Assembly (NCBI RefSeq): GCF_002915575.1
Contig: NZ_PQGD01000004.1
Span: 124,001-188,000, forward strand
Direction: 5' to 3'
Source: Superficieibacter electus
Lineage (GTDB): Bacteria > Pseudomonadota > Gammaproteobacteria > Enterobacterales > Enterobacteriaceae
DNA length: 64,000 nucleotides
A model generated the notes under the pieces. It did no database searches and was not told the DNA's origin. It saw only the letters and a list, made by a program, of their open reading frames with translations. Positions 9,671-19,766 of this stretch are shown here, one piece after another. A program made the position numbers and the translations under genes. Each line of letters starts with the position of its first letter. Positions within the stretch are counted from its first letter, which is position 1.

Positions 9671-9834
9671 AAGTGAATAAAATTGCTGATTGCCCTCGTC
9701 AGCTGTTTATAACTTCAAGAATTTTTGTGAGTTATTCAGCACTCATCAGGTTATTCTCCTGTAAGAGAGTGGTTTACCGTTTCCGACGAGTGTGAAACAA
9801 TCATTCACATTGAAGATAAGTTTGAGGTAGTCCG

Positions 9835-10365
9835 GTGATTGATGACGATGGCTACCGCCCGAATGTGGGTATTGTAATCTGTAACCGTCAGGGCCAGGTC
9901 ATGTGGGCGCGGCGGTATGGTCAACACTCCTGGCAATTCCCTCAGGGGGGAATTAATCCAGGAGAGACAGCCGAGCAGGCGATGTACCGGGAGCTGTTTG
10001 AAGAGGTTGGCCTGAGCCGCAAAGATGTGCGGATACTCGCCTCAACCCGCAACTGGTTGCGTTACAAGTTACCGAAACGTTTGGTGCGTTGGGATACAAA
10101 GCCGGTTTGTATTGGCCAAAAACAGAAGTGGTTTCTGCTGCAGTTAATCGGCAACGATGCAGATATCAATATGCAAACCAGCAGCACGCCTGAGTTTGAT
10201 GGCTGGCGCTGGGTGAGCTACTGGTATCCGGTACGTCAGGTAGTCTCGTTTAAACGCGACGTTTATCGTCGGGTGATGAAAGAATTTGCCGCGATGGTGA
10301 TGTCGCTTCAGGAAAGTGTTCCTAAGCCGCAACCCGCGCCGGCATGGCGACGTAAAAGAGGTTAA
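9835..10365 (+). CDS. rppH: RNA pyrophosphohydrolase RppH
   Basis: Removes pyrophosphate from the 5' end of mRNA, which opens the transcript to RNase E decay. The product has 176 residues, equal to E. coli, and starts at GTG (9835). The Nudix box spans residues 38-60 ([20 protein letters not shown] begins it), with catalytic E53, E56 and E57. It is followed after twelve bases by ptsP, with which it is probably co-transcribed. Confidence 0.97.
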   Translation: MIDDDGYRPNVGIVICNRQGQVMWARRYGQHSWQFPQGGINPGETAEQAMYRELFEEVGLSRKDVRILASTRNWLRYKLPKRLVRWDTKPVCIGQKQKWFLLQLIGNDADINMQTSSTPEFDGWRWVSYWYPVRQVVSFKRDVYRRVMKEFAAMVMSLQESVPKPQPAPAWRRKRG

Positions 10366-10377
10366 GCCACGCACATT

Positions 10378-12624
10378 ATGCTCACCCGATTGCGAGAAAT
10401 CGTTGAGAAAGTTGCCAGCGCCCCACGCCTGAGTGAGGCGCTGGACATTTTAGTGACGGATATCTGCCTGGCGATGGACACTGAAGTTTGTTCGGTCTAT
10501 CTGGCTGACCACGATCGGCGTTGTTACTATCTGATGGCAACGCGCGGTTTAAAAAAACCGCGTGGTCGTACCGTGGCGCTCGCTTTTGATGAAGGCGTGG
10601 TTGGGCTGGTGGGGCGGCTGGCTGAGCCTATCAACCTTGCCGATGCACAAAAGCATCCCAGTTTTAAATATATTCCTTCTGTTAAAGAAGAGCGGTTTCG
10701 CGCTTTTCTCGGCGTGCCGATTATTCAACGGCGGCAACTGCTCGGCGTACTGGTCGTCCAGCAGCGTGAACTGCGCCAGTATGATGAAAGTGAGGAGTCC
10801 TTCCTCGTCACGCTGGCGACCCAGATAGCCGCAATCCTCTCGCAATCGCAACTGGCAGCCCTGTTCGGTCAGTACCGCCAGACGCGTATCCGCGCGTTAC
10901 CGGCGTCGCCCGGCGTTGCGGTCGCTGAAGCATGGATGGACACCTCTCTGCCGCTGATGGAGCAGGTTTACGAAGCCTCAACGCTGGATACCGCGTCCGA
11001 GCGTGAGCGTTTAACCAGCGCACTGGAGGAAGCCGCCAGTGAATTTCGCCGCTACAGCAAACGTTTTGCCGCTGGTGCGCAGAAAGAAACGGCGGCCATT
11101 TTCGATCTTTACTCCCATCTCCTGTCCGACGCGCGTCTGCGTCGCGAGCTGTTTGATGAAGTTGACCGCGGGGCCGTGGCCGAGTGGGCAGTAAAGAAAA
11201 TAGTCGAAAAATTTGCTGAGCAGTTTGCGGCTCTCACCGACGGTTATCTAAAAGAGCGCGCCGGGGATTTGCGCACGCTGGGTCAGCGCCTGCTGTTTCA
11301 TCTTGACGATACTATTCAGGGGCCAAATACCTGGCCTGAACGCTTTGTGCTGGTGGCTGACGAACTGTCAGCCGCGACGCTGGCTGAACTGCCGCAGGAT
11401 CGCCTCGCAGGCGTTGTTGTGCGCGACGGCGCGTCCAATTCCCATGCGGCGATTATCGTGCGTGCACTGGGTATTCCCACCGTGATGGGCGCGGATATCC
11501 AGCCATCGGTACTGCATCGCCGCACGCTTATCGTTGACGGCTATCGCGGCGAGCTGCTGGTCGACCCTGAACCCGTGTTGCTCAAAGAGTATCAGCGCCT
11601 CATTAATGAAGAAAACGAGCTGAGTCGCATTGCAGAAGATGACGTTGAACGCCCCGCCGAGCTGAAAAGCGGCGAGCGGATCAAAGTGATGCTCAACGCA
11701 GGGCTGAGCCCGGAACACGAACAGCAGCTTGGCAGACGCATCGACGGTATTGGCCTGTACCGCACAGAAATTCCGTTTATGCTGCAAAGCGGTTTTCCTT
11801 CAGAAGAGGAGCAGGTAGCGCAATATCAGGGCATGCTGCAAATGTTTAACGACAAGCCGGTCACGTTGCGCACGCTGGATATTGGCGCAGATAAACAGCT
11901 GCCCTATATGCCTATCAGCGAAGAGAACCCGTGTCTTGGCTGGCGTGGCATTCGCATTACCCTCGATCAGCCAGAGATCTTTCTGGTACAGGTTCGCGCC
12001 ATGCTGCGTGCCAATGCGGCAACCGGCAATCTCAGCATTCTGCTGCCGATGATCACCAGCATTGACGAAGTGGACGAGGCGCGACGGCTGATTGAACGCG
12101 CCGGGCGCGAAGTCGAAGAAATGATCGGTTATGCGATCCCGAAACCGCGTATCGGTGTCATGCTCGAAGTGCCGTCGATGGTGTTTATGCTGCCTCACCT
12201 GGCAAATCGCGTGGATTTTATCTCTGTTGGTACCAACGATCTGACCCAGTATATTCTGGCCGTCGATCGCAATAACACCCGGGTTGCCAGTATCTACGAC
12301 AGCCTGCATCCGGCCATACTGCGCGCGCTGGCGATGATTGCCCGCGACGCGGAGCAATACGGCATTGACCTGCGCTTATGCGGCGAAATGGCGGGTGACA
12401 CGATGTGCGTGGCGATACTCATCGGTCTCGGCTACCGTCATCTTTCCATGAACGGTCGCTCGGTCGCGCGGGTAAAATACCTGCTGCGGCATATCGATTT
12501 TGAAGATGCGCGGACGCTGGCCAGCCGCAGCCTGGAAGCGCAACTGGCGACAGAAGTCCGTCATCAGGTTGCCGCATTTATGGAGCGGCGCGGGATGGGC
12601 GGGCTGATTCGCGGCGGGCGATAA
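10378..12624 (+). CDS. ptsP: Enzyme I of the nitrogen phosphotransferase system (EI-Ntr)
   Basis: Takes phosphate from phosphoenolpyruvate and passes it to NPr (PtsO) and then PtsN, a regulatory chain linked to potassium and nitrogen status. The 748 residues equal the E. coli protein. An N-terminal GAF domain (about 1-160) senses glutamine and 2-oxoglutarate in E. coli. The EI-like core carries the phosphorylated histidine H356 in GASNSHAAIIVRALG. The C-terminal PEP-binding barrel includes FISVGTNDLTQY and LRLCGEMAGD. It sits in an rppH-ptsP unit, as in E. coli. Confidence 0.97.
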   Translation: MLTRLREIVEKVASAPRLSEALDILVTDICLAMDTEVCSVYLADHDRRCYYLMATRGLKKPRGRTVALAFDEGVVGLVGRLAEPINLADAQKHPSFKYIPSVKEERFRAFLGVPIIQRRQLLGVLVVQQRELRQYDESEESFLVTLATQIAAILSQSQLAALFGQYRQTRIRALPASPGVAVAEAWMDTSLPLMEQVYEASTLDTASERERLTSALEEAASEFRRYSKRFAAGAQKETAAIFDLYSHLLSDARLRRELFDEVDRGAVAEWAVKKIVEKFAEQFAALTDGYLKERAGDLRTLGQRLLFHLDDTIQGPNTWPERFVLVADELSAATLAELPQDRLAGVVVRDGASNSHAAIIVRALGIPTVMGADIQPSVLHRRTLIVDGYRGELLVDPEPVLLKEYQRLINEENELSRIAEDDVERPAELKSGERIKVMLNAGLSPEHEQQLGRRIDGIGLYRTEIPFMLQSGFPSEEEQVAQYQGMLQMFNDKPVTLRTLDIGADKQLPYMPISEENPCLGWRGIRITLDQPEIFLVQVRAMLRANAATGNLSILLPMITSIDEVDEARRLIERAGREVEEMIGYAIPKPRIGVMLEVPSMVFMLPHLANRVDFISVGTNDLTQYILAVDRNNTRVASIYDSLHPAILRALAMIARDAEQYGIDLRLCGEMAGDTMCVAILIGLGYRHLSMNGRSVARVKYLLRHIDFEDARTLASRSLEAQLATEVRHQVAAFMERRGMGGLIRGGR

Positions 12625-12787
12625 ATTCGCTATACGCAACGTGTATATACAGATCTTTTACAACTTCGCGGTCATCTCCCTCATACGCCTGTGCTATGAT
12701 TCGCTCCTTTGGAGCGCTTGCTATTAACGAGCGTGTATTATTACCGCTGTCCACTTTCGGCGGAATAACAATCACTTGTGGTGACAG

Positions 12788-13660
12788 ATGAATAGTGGCT
12801 ATCTGCATTTCCCGGATTTTGATCCGGTGATTTTTTCCATTGGACCGGTCTCACTACACTGGTACGGCTTGATGTACCTGGTAGGGTTTGTATTTGCGAT
12901 GTGGCTGGCGACGCGCCGTGCTAATCGCCCCGGCAGCGGCTGGAACAAAAATGAAGTTGAAAACCTGCTGTACATAGGCTTTCTCGGTGTCTTTCTGGGC
13001 GGTCGTATTGGCTACGTCCTGTTTTATAATATGCCGCTGTTCCTTGATAATCCGCTGTATCTGTTCCGCGTCTGGGACGGGGGCATGTCGTTCCACGGTG
13101 GCCTGATTGGGGTGATCGTGGTGATGCTTATTTTCGCCCGCCGCACGAAGCGTAGCTTCTTCCAGGTGGCTGACTTCATCGCGCCACTGATCCCTTTTGG
13201 CCTGGGGGCGGGGCGTCTGGGCAACTTTATCAACGGCGAACTGTGGGGCCGGGTTGATCCCTCCTCGCCGTTTTCCATGCTGTTCCCCGGCTCGCGAGCA
13301 GAAGATTTAAGCCTGCTGCCGGCACATCCGGAATGGCAATCCATTTTTGATACTTACGGCGTACTGCCACGTCACCCGTCGCAGCTTTATGAGCTGGCGC
13401 TGGAAGGGGTTGTGCTGTTTATCATTCTCAATTTGTTTATCCGCAAGCCGCGCCCTACCGGCTCGGTATCGGGTCTGTTCCTGATCGGCTACGGTGCATT
13501 CCGTATTATCGTTGAGTTTTTCCGCCAGCCCGACGCGCAGTTTACCGGCGCGTGGGTGCAGTACATCAGCATGGGGCAAATTCTCTCCGTGCCGATGATT
13601 ATTGCCGGTATCGCGATGATGGTCTGGGCGTATCGCCGACCGCAGCAACAACTTTCCTGA
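12788..13660 (+). CDS. lgt: Prolipoprotein diacylglyceryl transferase
   Basis: Inner-membrane enzyme that moves a diacylglyceryl group from phosphatidylglycerol to the lipobox cysteine of prolipoproteins; essential in enterics. The 290 residues (E. coli 291) form about seven hydrophobic segments. Conserved motifs include HGGLIG after SFH and the Lgt signature [14 protein letters not shown]. Six bases separate its stop from thyA. The lipoproteins YgdR, YgdI and MltA encoded in this window would be its substrates. Confidence 0.97.
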   Translation: MNSGYLHFPDFDPVIFSIGPVSLHWYGLMYLVGFVFAMWLATRRANRPGSGWNKNEVENLLYIGFLGVFLGGRIGYVLFYNMPLFLDNPLYLFRVWDGGMSFHGGLIGVIVVMLIFARRTKRSFFQVADFIAPLIPFGLGAGRLGNFINGELWGRVDPSSPFSMLFPGSRAEDLSLLPAHPEWQSIFDTYGVLPRHPSQLYELALEGVVLFIILNLFIRKPRPTGSVSGLFLIGYGAFRIIVEFFRQPDAQFTGAWVQYISMGQILSVPMIIAGIAMMVWAYRRPQQQLS

Positions 13661-13666
13661 GGCAGC

Positions 13667-14461
13667 ATGAAACAGTATCTTGATTTAATGCAGAAGGTGC
13701 TCGACGAGGGCACCCCAAAAAACGACCGTACCGGCACCGGGACGATCTCCATTTTTGGTCACCAGATGCGCTTTAATCTGCGTGAAGGCTTTCCGCTGGT
13801 TACCACCAAACGCTGCCACCTGCGCTCGATTATTCACGAGCTGCTGTGGTTTTTGCAGGGTGATACCAACGTCGCTTATCTGCGTGAAAACAAGGTCTCC
13901 ATCTGGGACGAATGGGCGGATGAAGAGGGCAATCTGGGACCGGTTTACGGTAAGCAATGGCGTGCCTGGCCGACGCCAGATGGCCGCCACATCGACCAGA
14001 TCACCACCGTCATCAACCAGTTGAAAAACGACCCGGACTCGCGGCGCATTATTGTTTCAGCGTGGAACGTGGGTGAGCTGGATAAAATGGCGCTGGCACC
14101 GTGCCATGCGTTTTTCCAGTTCTACGTTGCCGACGGCAAACTGTCCTGCCAGCTTTACCAGCGCTCCTGTGACGTCTTCCTCGGCCTGCCGTTTAACATC
14201 GCCAGCTACGCGCTGCTGGTGCATATGATGGCGCAGCAGTGCGATCTGGAGGTCGGCGATTTTGTCTGGACCGGCGGCGATACCCACCTTTACAGCAATC
14301 ATATGGAACAGACGCACCTTCAGCTTAGCCGGGAACCGCGCGCGCTGCCGAAACTGGTCATTAAGCGTAAACCGGATTCCATCTTTGATTATCGCTTCGA
14401 AGACTTTGAAATTGAAGGGTACGACCCTCATCCGGGGATCAAAGCGCCCGTCGCCATTTAA
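13667..14461 (+). CDS. thyA: Thymidylate synthase
   Basis: Methylates dUMP to dTMP with methylene-tetrahydrofolate. The 264-residue product equals the E. coli length. The catalytic cysteine is C146 in [12 protein letters not shown]; the folate and dUMP contacts [17 protein letters not shown] and the C-terminal KAPVAI are intact. A GAGG element stands seven bases before the ATG. It forms a unit with lgt and is closed by an intrinsic terminator 30 bases downstream. Confidence 0.98.
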   Translation: MKQYLDLMQKVLDEGTPKNDRTGTGTISIFGHQMRFNLREGFPLVTTKRCHLRSIIHELLWFLQGDTNVAYLRENKVSIWDEWADEEGNLGPVYGKQWRAWPTPDGRHIDQITTVINQLKNDPDSRRIIVSAWNVGELDKMALAPCHAFFQFYVADGKLSCQLYQRSCDVFLGLPFNIASYALLVHMMAQQCDLEVGDFVWTGGDTHLYSNHMEQTHLQLSREPRALPKLVIKRKPDSIFDYRFEDFEIEGYDPHPGIKAPVAI

Positions 14462-14490
14462 TCGATAAGCTGTACGCTGAAGCTATACGA

Positions 14491-14516
14491 ACGGCACCCT
14501 GCGGTGCCGTTTTTTA
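14491..14516 (+). terminator. lgt-thyA terminator
   Basis: Eight-base arms ACGGCACC and GGTGCCGT enclose a CTGC loop, followed by TTTTTA. A textbook intrinsic terminator. Confidence 0.9.
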
Positions 14517-14639
14517 TTTCTGAAGTCGCCTTCCCGTTTTTTTGCAACCCGCTGCAACAGTGTAGAAATCTCTCGTACCGCCGCGTAAAACGAAAAACCT
14601 CGCCTCGCCACCTTTTCTCTTTGACTGCACACTCACGGC

Positions 14640-15104
14640 ATGAAACGAGAACAAGGCTATACGCTCATTGAAACCATGATAGTGATTACGATTGTCGCCA
14701 TACTCAGTGCAGCCGGACTATATGGCTGGCGAAGCTGGCAGCAGCAACAGCGTTTATGGCAAACCGCCATTCAAATACGCGAATACCTGGTATTGCTGCG
14801 TGACGATGCGAACTGGCACAACCGCGACCGCTCGCTTGCTAAACACACTCAAGGGAACACCTGGTGTCTGGTCAGTGCCAATGTCGAGGGTTGCCCTTCC
14901 GACAACATATGGACCTTGCATCCGCAATGGCCTGAAGTCCGACTGACTGACATTACGCCAGGCCTGACATTTTTTGGTCAGCGCAATACTGCGTGGGCCG
15001 GGCATATTCGCCTGCAAAGCCCGGCCGGAAGCTGGGTGGTTATCGTTTCTGGCTGGGGGCGAATCCGGTTATGCCAGCCAGCGGAGGGAAACACATGCCA
15101 GTAA
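14640..15104 (+). CDS. ppdA: Prepilin-peptidase-dependent protein A
   Basis: Minor pseudopilin of the type IV/type II secretion class, first of four such genes before recC. The 154-residue product has a short leader ending in KREQG, the processing glycine, then the N-methylated-type helix YTLIETMIVITIVAILSAAG with the conserved glutamate at position 5 of the mature form (E11 here). The remaining periplasmic domain is poorly conserved. Its last ten bases overlap ppdB. Confidence 0.93.
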   Translation: MKREQGYTLIETMIVITIVAILSAAGLYGWRSWQQQQRLWQTAIQIREYLVLLRDDANWHNRDRSLAKHTQGNTWCLVSANVEGCPSDNIWTLHPQWPEVRLTDITPGLTFFGQRNTAWAGHIRLQSPAGSWVVIVSGWGRIRLCQPAEGNTCQ

Positions 15105-15658
15105 CGCAGCGAGGTTTTTCACTGCCTGAAACACTGATCGCTATGGCGATCAGCAGCCTGCTACTGTTGGGCGCATCGCGTTTTTTACCCGGACTACAGC
15201 GTGCCGCGCTACAACAGACGCGCCATCAGGCGCTGGACGATGAACTGTGGCAGCGCGTTTATACGGTGGCAAAACATCTGCAGCGCGCCGGTTACTGTCG
15301 GGGAAAATGTGCGGGAGAGCCGCTTATCATTAATCCGCAGAGCAACTGCGTACTGGTCAAATGGGATGCCAACAGCAACGGGAAATGGGATGACACAACT
15401 CCTGTCAGTTCGGACTCAACTGGCTTCCGCCTGCAAAATGGGATACTGGAGACGCTGCGCGGAGCCGCCTCCTGCCATGATAAAAGCTGGGACAAAATGA
15501 CCGATCCGCAAATGATGCGGGTGACACGCTTTGATGTTGTCCGTGATAACAGTGCCGGTTTTGCGCCAGAACTGACCATTACGCTGGCCGCTGAATCAAT
15601 AAGCCGCCCGCCACAAAGGTCAACGGCGGTGTATAGCATTACCGGGTATAACCTGTGA
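15095..15658 (+). CDS. ppdB: Prepilin-peptidase-dependent protein B
   Basis: The 187-residue pseudopilin-like protein has the same length as E. coli PpdB. The leader MPVTQRG is followed by FSLPETLIAMAISSLLLLGA, with a glutamate at mature position 5. A frame extension upstream to 14993 exists but overlaps ppdA and lacks support. The ATG at 15095 places the leader correctly and overlaps the ppdA stop by ten bases, which suggests translational coupling. Confidence 0.93.
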   Translation: MPVTQRGFSLPETLIAMAISSLLLLGASRFLPGLQRAALQQTRHQALDDELWQRVYTVAKHLQRAGYCRGKCAGEPLIINPQSNCVLVKWDANSNGKWDDTTPVSSDSTGFRLQNGILETLRGAASCHDKSWDKMTDPQMMRVTRFDVVRDNSAGFAPELTITLAAESISRPPQRSTAVYSITGYNL

Positions 15659-16062
15659 ATCGCCAGCGCGGCATGTCATCGCTGGCGTTGGTGCTCCTCC
15701 TGCTGGTGCTGGGCAGTTTGATGCTTCAGGGGCTCAATCAGCAACAGCGCGCACTTTCCACGCGTGTCGCGGTAGAAACGCTGGCGCTGCGCGAGCAGGC
15801 GAGCGTTCATTCGGCGTTGCAGTGGGGCAAAATGCAGCACTGGCAGGGGGAGCTGCCGCTGCAATGTTTGCAGCAATCTGCGCAGCACTGGCAAGTATGC
15901 CTGCGTCGGTTGAGCGATGACTCGCTGCTGCTTATTGCCGTTAGCGGTTCGATGAGTCTTTGGCAATCGGGTGAAATACGCGCGGGTGAGGTGCACTTTT
16001 CCCCGCACGGCTGGAGTGATTTTTGTCCCCTGACGGAGAGCGCGCTATGCCATGTTCCATGA
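15655..16062 (+). CDS. ygdB: DUF2509-family pseudopilin-cluster protein YgdB
   Basis: A 135-residue protein starting at GTG (15655) that overlaps the ppdB stop in a GTGA junction. The leader MNRQRG is followed by a hydrophobic helix MSSLALVLLLLVLGSLMLQG. It lacks the usual glutamate at mature position 5, which recalls the PilX/GspK-like minor subunits that cap pilus tips; that comparison is inference. Length equals E. coli YgdB. Confidence 0.9.
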   Translation: MNRQRGMSSLALVLLLLVLGSLMLQGLNQQQRALSTRVAVETLALREQASVHSALQWGKMQHWQGELPLQCLQQSAQHWQVCLRRLSDDSLLLIAVSGSMSLWQSGEIRAGEVHFSPHGWSDFCPLTESALCHVP

Positions 16063-16370
16063 ATAAGCAGAAAGGGTTTAGTCTGCCGGAAGTCCTGCTG
16101 GCGATGGCGTTGATGATCCTGGTGGTGACGGCGTTAGCGGGTTATCACCGTGCGCTGGTTGATGGCGCTGCAACGCTCAGCCAATACCGTCAGCTCTGGC
16201 GTAGTGCCTGGCAGCAGACGCAGCGTTATCCCCGGCCTGTTGACGATGGCTGGCGGGTAAACCGCATGCAGACAACGCGACAAAGATGTGTCAGCATCAG
16301 CGTCATTATCACCACACCGGTGGGTAAACAGGGGCAAATGACGCGGTTACATTGTCCGGTCAGTCAGTAG
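16047..16370 (+). CDS. ppdC: Prepilin-peptidase-dependent protein C
   Basis: The fourth pseudopilin-like gene, 107 residues, equal to E. coli PpdC. The leader MPCSMNKQKG is followed by FSLPEVLLAMALMILVVTA. Two starts are possible: 16059 (ATGA overlap with the ygdB stop) or 16047. The start at 16047 has a GGAGA ribosome site five bases upstream and restores the E. coli length, so it is preferred. The stop lies twelve bases before recC, which is probably partly transcribed with this cluster. Confidence 0.9.
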   Translation: MPCSMNKQKGFSLPEVLLAMALMILVVTALAGYHRALVDGAATLSQYRQLWRSAWQQTQRYPRPVDDGWRVNRMQTTRQRCVSISVIITTPVGKQGQMTRLHCPVSQ

Positions 16371-16382
16371 TCGGGAGCAAAT

Positions 16383-19300
16383 ATGTTAAGGGTCTACCAC
16401 TCCAATCGTCTGGACGTGCTGGAAGCGCTGATGGAATTTATTGTCGAACGAGAGCGCCTTGAAGACCCCTTTGAGCCTGAAGTGGTACTGGTCCAGAGTA
16501 CCGGTATGGCCCAGTGGCTGCAAATGTCCCTTTCCCGGCGTTTTGGCATCGCGGCGAATATTGATTTTCCCCTCCCGGCCAGCTTTATCTGGGATATGTT
16601 TGTGCGCATCCTGCCGGACATCCCTGGAGAAAGCGCATTTAATAAGCAAAGCATGAGCTGGAAATTGATGACGCTGCTACCAGAACTCATCGACGATGAT
16701 GAGTTTGTCACGCTGCGCCACTATCTCAGCGATGATACCGACAAGCGCAAACTGTTTCAGCTCGCCTCAAGGGTGGCGGACTTATACGATCAGTACCTGG
16801 TTTATCGTCCAGAATGGCTGACGCGCTGGGAAGCCGGCGAGCTGATTGACGGGCTTGATGAAAGTCAGCGCTGGCAGGCTCCGTTATGGAAAGCGCTGGT
16901 GGAACACACGGCTGCGCTGGGCCAGCCTCTGTGGCACCGTGCTAACTTATACCAGCGTTTTATCCGCACGCTGGAAAATGCCAGCGTGCCGCCGGCCGGG
17001 CTGCCGTCACGCGTATTCATCTGCGGCATCTCTGCGCTGCCGCCGGTTTATTTACAGGCATTGCAGGCGCTCGGCAAGCATATCGATGTCTTTATCCTGT
17101 TTACCAATCCTTGTCGCTACTACTGGGGCGACATCAAAGATCCGGCGTTTCTGGCCCGGCTGGTGGCCCGTCAGCGTAAACATCATCTTGAACAGCGTGA
17201 GCTGCCGTTATTTCGCGATACCGAGCAGGCAGCCGGATTGTTTAATGATGCGGGTGAGCAGGATGTAGGCAATCCGCTGCTGGCATCATGGGGCAAGCTC
17301 GGGCGCGACTATATGTACCTGCTGGCAGGTCTGGAGCGCTATGAGGAACTGGATGCATTCGTCGATATCACGCCGGATAACCTGCTACATAACCTGCAAT
17401 ATGACGTACTGGAATTACAGAACGCGACGGTGCCGGGCCGGACGGCGGAAGAGTTCTTACGCAGCGACAGTAAACGTCGGCTGGACCCGAATGACCGTAG
17501 CCTGACTGTCCATGTCTGCCACAGTCCGCAGCGCGAAGTGGAAGTGCTGCACGATCGCCTGCTGGCCATGCTGGAGGAAGACCCGGCCCTGACGCCGCGC
17601 GACATTATTGTGATGGTGGCAGATATTGACAGCTACAGCCCGTTTATTCAGGCGGTGTTTGGTAGCGCAACGGGCGATCGTTACCTGCCTTATGCCATCT
17701 CTGACCGCCGGGCGCGGCAGTCGCATCCGGCGCTCCAGGCGTTTATCAGCCTGCTTTCCCTGCCGGACAGCCGTTTTGTGTCTGAAGACGTGCTGGCGCT
17801 GCTGGACGTTCCGGTACTGGCGGCACGCTTCAATATCAACGAAGAAGGGCTGCGCTATCTGCGCCAGTGGGTTAACGAGTCCGGCGTGCGCTGGGGAATG
17901 GACGATGACAACGTGCGTGAGCTTGAGCTACCCGCTACCGGCCAGCACACCTGGCAGTTTGGCCTGACGCGGATGCTGCTGGGCTACGCGATGGAAAGCC
18001 ACGAAGGCGAGTGGCGCGCCGTATTACCGTACGATGAATCCAGCGGACTGATTGCCGAACTGGTGGGGCACCTGGCGTCATTATTGATGCAGCTTAACAT
18101 CTGGCGACGCGGGCTGGCGCAGGAGCGTCCTCTTACCGAGTGGCTTCCGGTATGCCGTGAAATGCTCAACGACTTTTTCCTGCCGGATCAGGATACCGAA
18201 GCGGCACTGGCGCTGATTGAGCAGCAGTGGCAGGCTATTATTGAGCAGGGGACAGGTTCACAATATGGCGAGCCTGTGCCGCTGTCATTATTGCGTGACG
18301 AACTGGCGCAGCGGCTGGACCAGGAGCGTATCAGCCAGCGCTTCCTCGCCGGTCCGGTTAATATCTGTACCCTGATGCCGATGCGTTCGATCCCCTTCAA
18401 AGTGGTTTGCCTGCTGGGGATGAACGACGGTGTTTATCCGCGCACGCTCTCGCCGCTCGGTTTTGATCTGATGAGCCATAAGCCGCTACGTGGAGACCGC
18501 AGCCGCCGTGACGATGACCGCTATTTGTTCCTTGAAGCGCTGATGTCGGCCGAGCAAAAACTCTATATCAGCTATATTGGTCGCTCGATTCAGGATAACA
18601 GCGAGCGCTACCCGTCGGTGCTGGTGCAAGAGCTGATTGATTACATCGGCCAGAGCCACTATCTCGCGGGCGATGAGAGCCTTAACTGTGATGAGAGTGA
18701 GCAGCGGGTAAAAGCACAGCTTATGCACTTGCATACACGGATGCCGTTTGACGCTGAAAATTTTAAAACCGATGAACAGCAAAGCTACGCCCGCGAGTGG
18801 CTGGCAGCGGCCAGCCAGCAGGGCGAAGCGCATTCGGCGTTTATTCAGCCATTACCTCCCCTGAACATTGATACATTGCCCTTTGACCAGCTCCAGCGTT
18901 TCTGGGCGCATCCGGTACGTGCTTTCTTTCAGCAGCGGCTACGGGTTAACTTCCTCGCGCAAGACAGTGAAATTCCGGACGCAGAGCCGTTTACGCTGGA
19001 GGGGCTTACCCGCTATCAGCTTAACCAGCAACTGCTCAACACGCTGGTTGACGAGGAAGATGCGGATAAAATGTTCCGCCGTTACCGCGCGGCAGGTGAG
19101 CTACCTTACGGGGCATTTGGCGAAATAGTCTGGGACACCCAGCTTCAGGAGATGCAAACCCTGGCCGACCGCGTTATTGCGCAGCGCCAGCCCAGCCAGA
19201 GCATTGAAATCGATCTGCAATGTGGCGGGATTACGATTACCGGCTGGCTACAACAGGTTCAGCCTGACGGTCTGCTGCGCTGGCGGCCTTCTTTACTTAA

Positions 19301-19751
19301 CGTATCGCAGGGAATGCAACTTTGGCTGGAACACCTTGTCTACTGTGCCAGCGGCGGAGCGGGTGAAAGCCGGTTGCTGGTCCGCAAGGAGGGGGAATGG
19401 CGCTTTCCGCCGCTTGCGCCAGAACAGGCCATGGCTTTCCTCGACGAACTGGTCGCAGGCTATCTCAAAGGAATGACCGAGCCGTTACTGCTGCTGCCAG
19501 AAAGTGGGGGCGCGTGGATAAAAGCCTGTTATGACGCAGCAAATAATGCCATTTTAAGGGACGACGAAACGCAGTTAAAAGCGCGTAGTAAGTTTCTTCA
19601 GGCCTATGAAGGGAATATGGTCGTCAGCGGCGAGGGCGCAGATATCTGGTATCAGCGTCTGTGGCGCACTCTGGAGCCGGAGTATTACAAAGCGATTATC
19701 GAGCAGGCTGAGCGTTACCTGCTGCCGGTATTTCGCTTTAATCAGTCATAA
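16383..19751 (+). CDS. recC: Exodeoxyribonuclease V gamma chain RecC
   Basis: Scaffold subunit of RecBCD that splits the duplex and recognises Chi sites in the 3' strand. The 1122-residue product equals E. coli RecC, from MLRVYHSNRLDVLEALMEFI to RYLLPVFRFNQS. RecC has dead helicase-like folds and no active Walker A, and none is seen here. It is 15 bases upstream of ptrA in the usual recC-ptrA-recB-recD order. Confidence 0.97.
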   Translation: MLRVYHSNRLDVLEALMEFIVERERLEDPFEPEVVLVQSTGMAQWLQMSLSRRFGIAANIDFPLPASFIWDMFVRILPDIPGESAFNKQSMSWKLMTLLPELIDDDEFVTLRHYLSDDTDKRKLFQLASRVADLYDQYLVYRPEWLTRWEAGELIDGLDESQRWQAPLWKALVEHTAALGQPLWHRANLYQRFIRTLENASVPPAGLPSRVFICGISALPPVYLQALQALGKHIDVFILFTNPCRYYWGDIKDPAFLARLVARQRKHHLEQRELPLFRDTEQAAGLFNDAGEQDVGNPLLASWGKLGRDYMYLLAGLERYEELDAFVDITPDNLLHNLQYDVLELQNATVPGRTAEEFLRSDSKRRLDPNDRSLTVHVCHSPQREVEVLHDRLLAMLEEDPALTPRDIIVMVADIDSYSPFIQAVFGSATGDRYLPYAISDRRARQSHPALQAFISLLSLPDSRFVSEDVLALLDVPVLAARFNINEEGLRYLRQWVNESGVRWGMDDDNVRELELPATGQHTWQFGLTRMLLGYAMESHEGEWRAVLPYDESSGLIAELVGHLASLLMQLNIWRRGLAQERPLTEWLPVCREMLNDFFLPDQDTEAALALIEQQWQAIIEQGTGSQYGEPVPLSLLRDELAQRLDQERISQRFLAGPVNICTLMPMRSIPFKVVCLLGMNDGVYPRTLSPLGFDLMSHKPLRGDRSRRDDDRYLFLEALMSAEQKLYISYIGRSIQDNSERYPSVLVQELIDYIGQSHYLAGDESLNCDESEQRVKAQLMHLHTRMPFDAENFKTDEQQSYAREWLAAASQQGEAHSAFIQPLPPLNIDTLPFDQLQRFWAHPVRAFFQQRLRVNFLAQDSEIPDAEPFTLEGLTRYQLNQQLLNTLVDEEDADKMFRRYRAAGELPYGAFGEIVWDTQLQEMQTLADRVIAQRQPSQSIEIDLQCGGITITGWLQQVQPDGLLRWRPSLLNVSQGMQLWLEHLVYCASGGAGESRLLVRKEGEWRFPPLAPEQAMAFLDELVAGYLKGMTEPLLLLPESGGAWIKACYDAANNAILRDDETQLKARSKFLQAYEGNMVVSGEGADIWYQRLWRTLEPEYYKAIIEQAERYLLPVFRFNQS

Positions 19752-19766
19752 TGATGAGGTCCGTGA

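Noticed and set aside
12578-12808. Minus-strand frames between ptsP and lgt
   Set aside because: They overlap the end of ptsP or the start of lgt in shadow frames and have no family features; the 163-bp gap is best read as the lgt leader.
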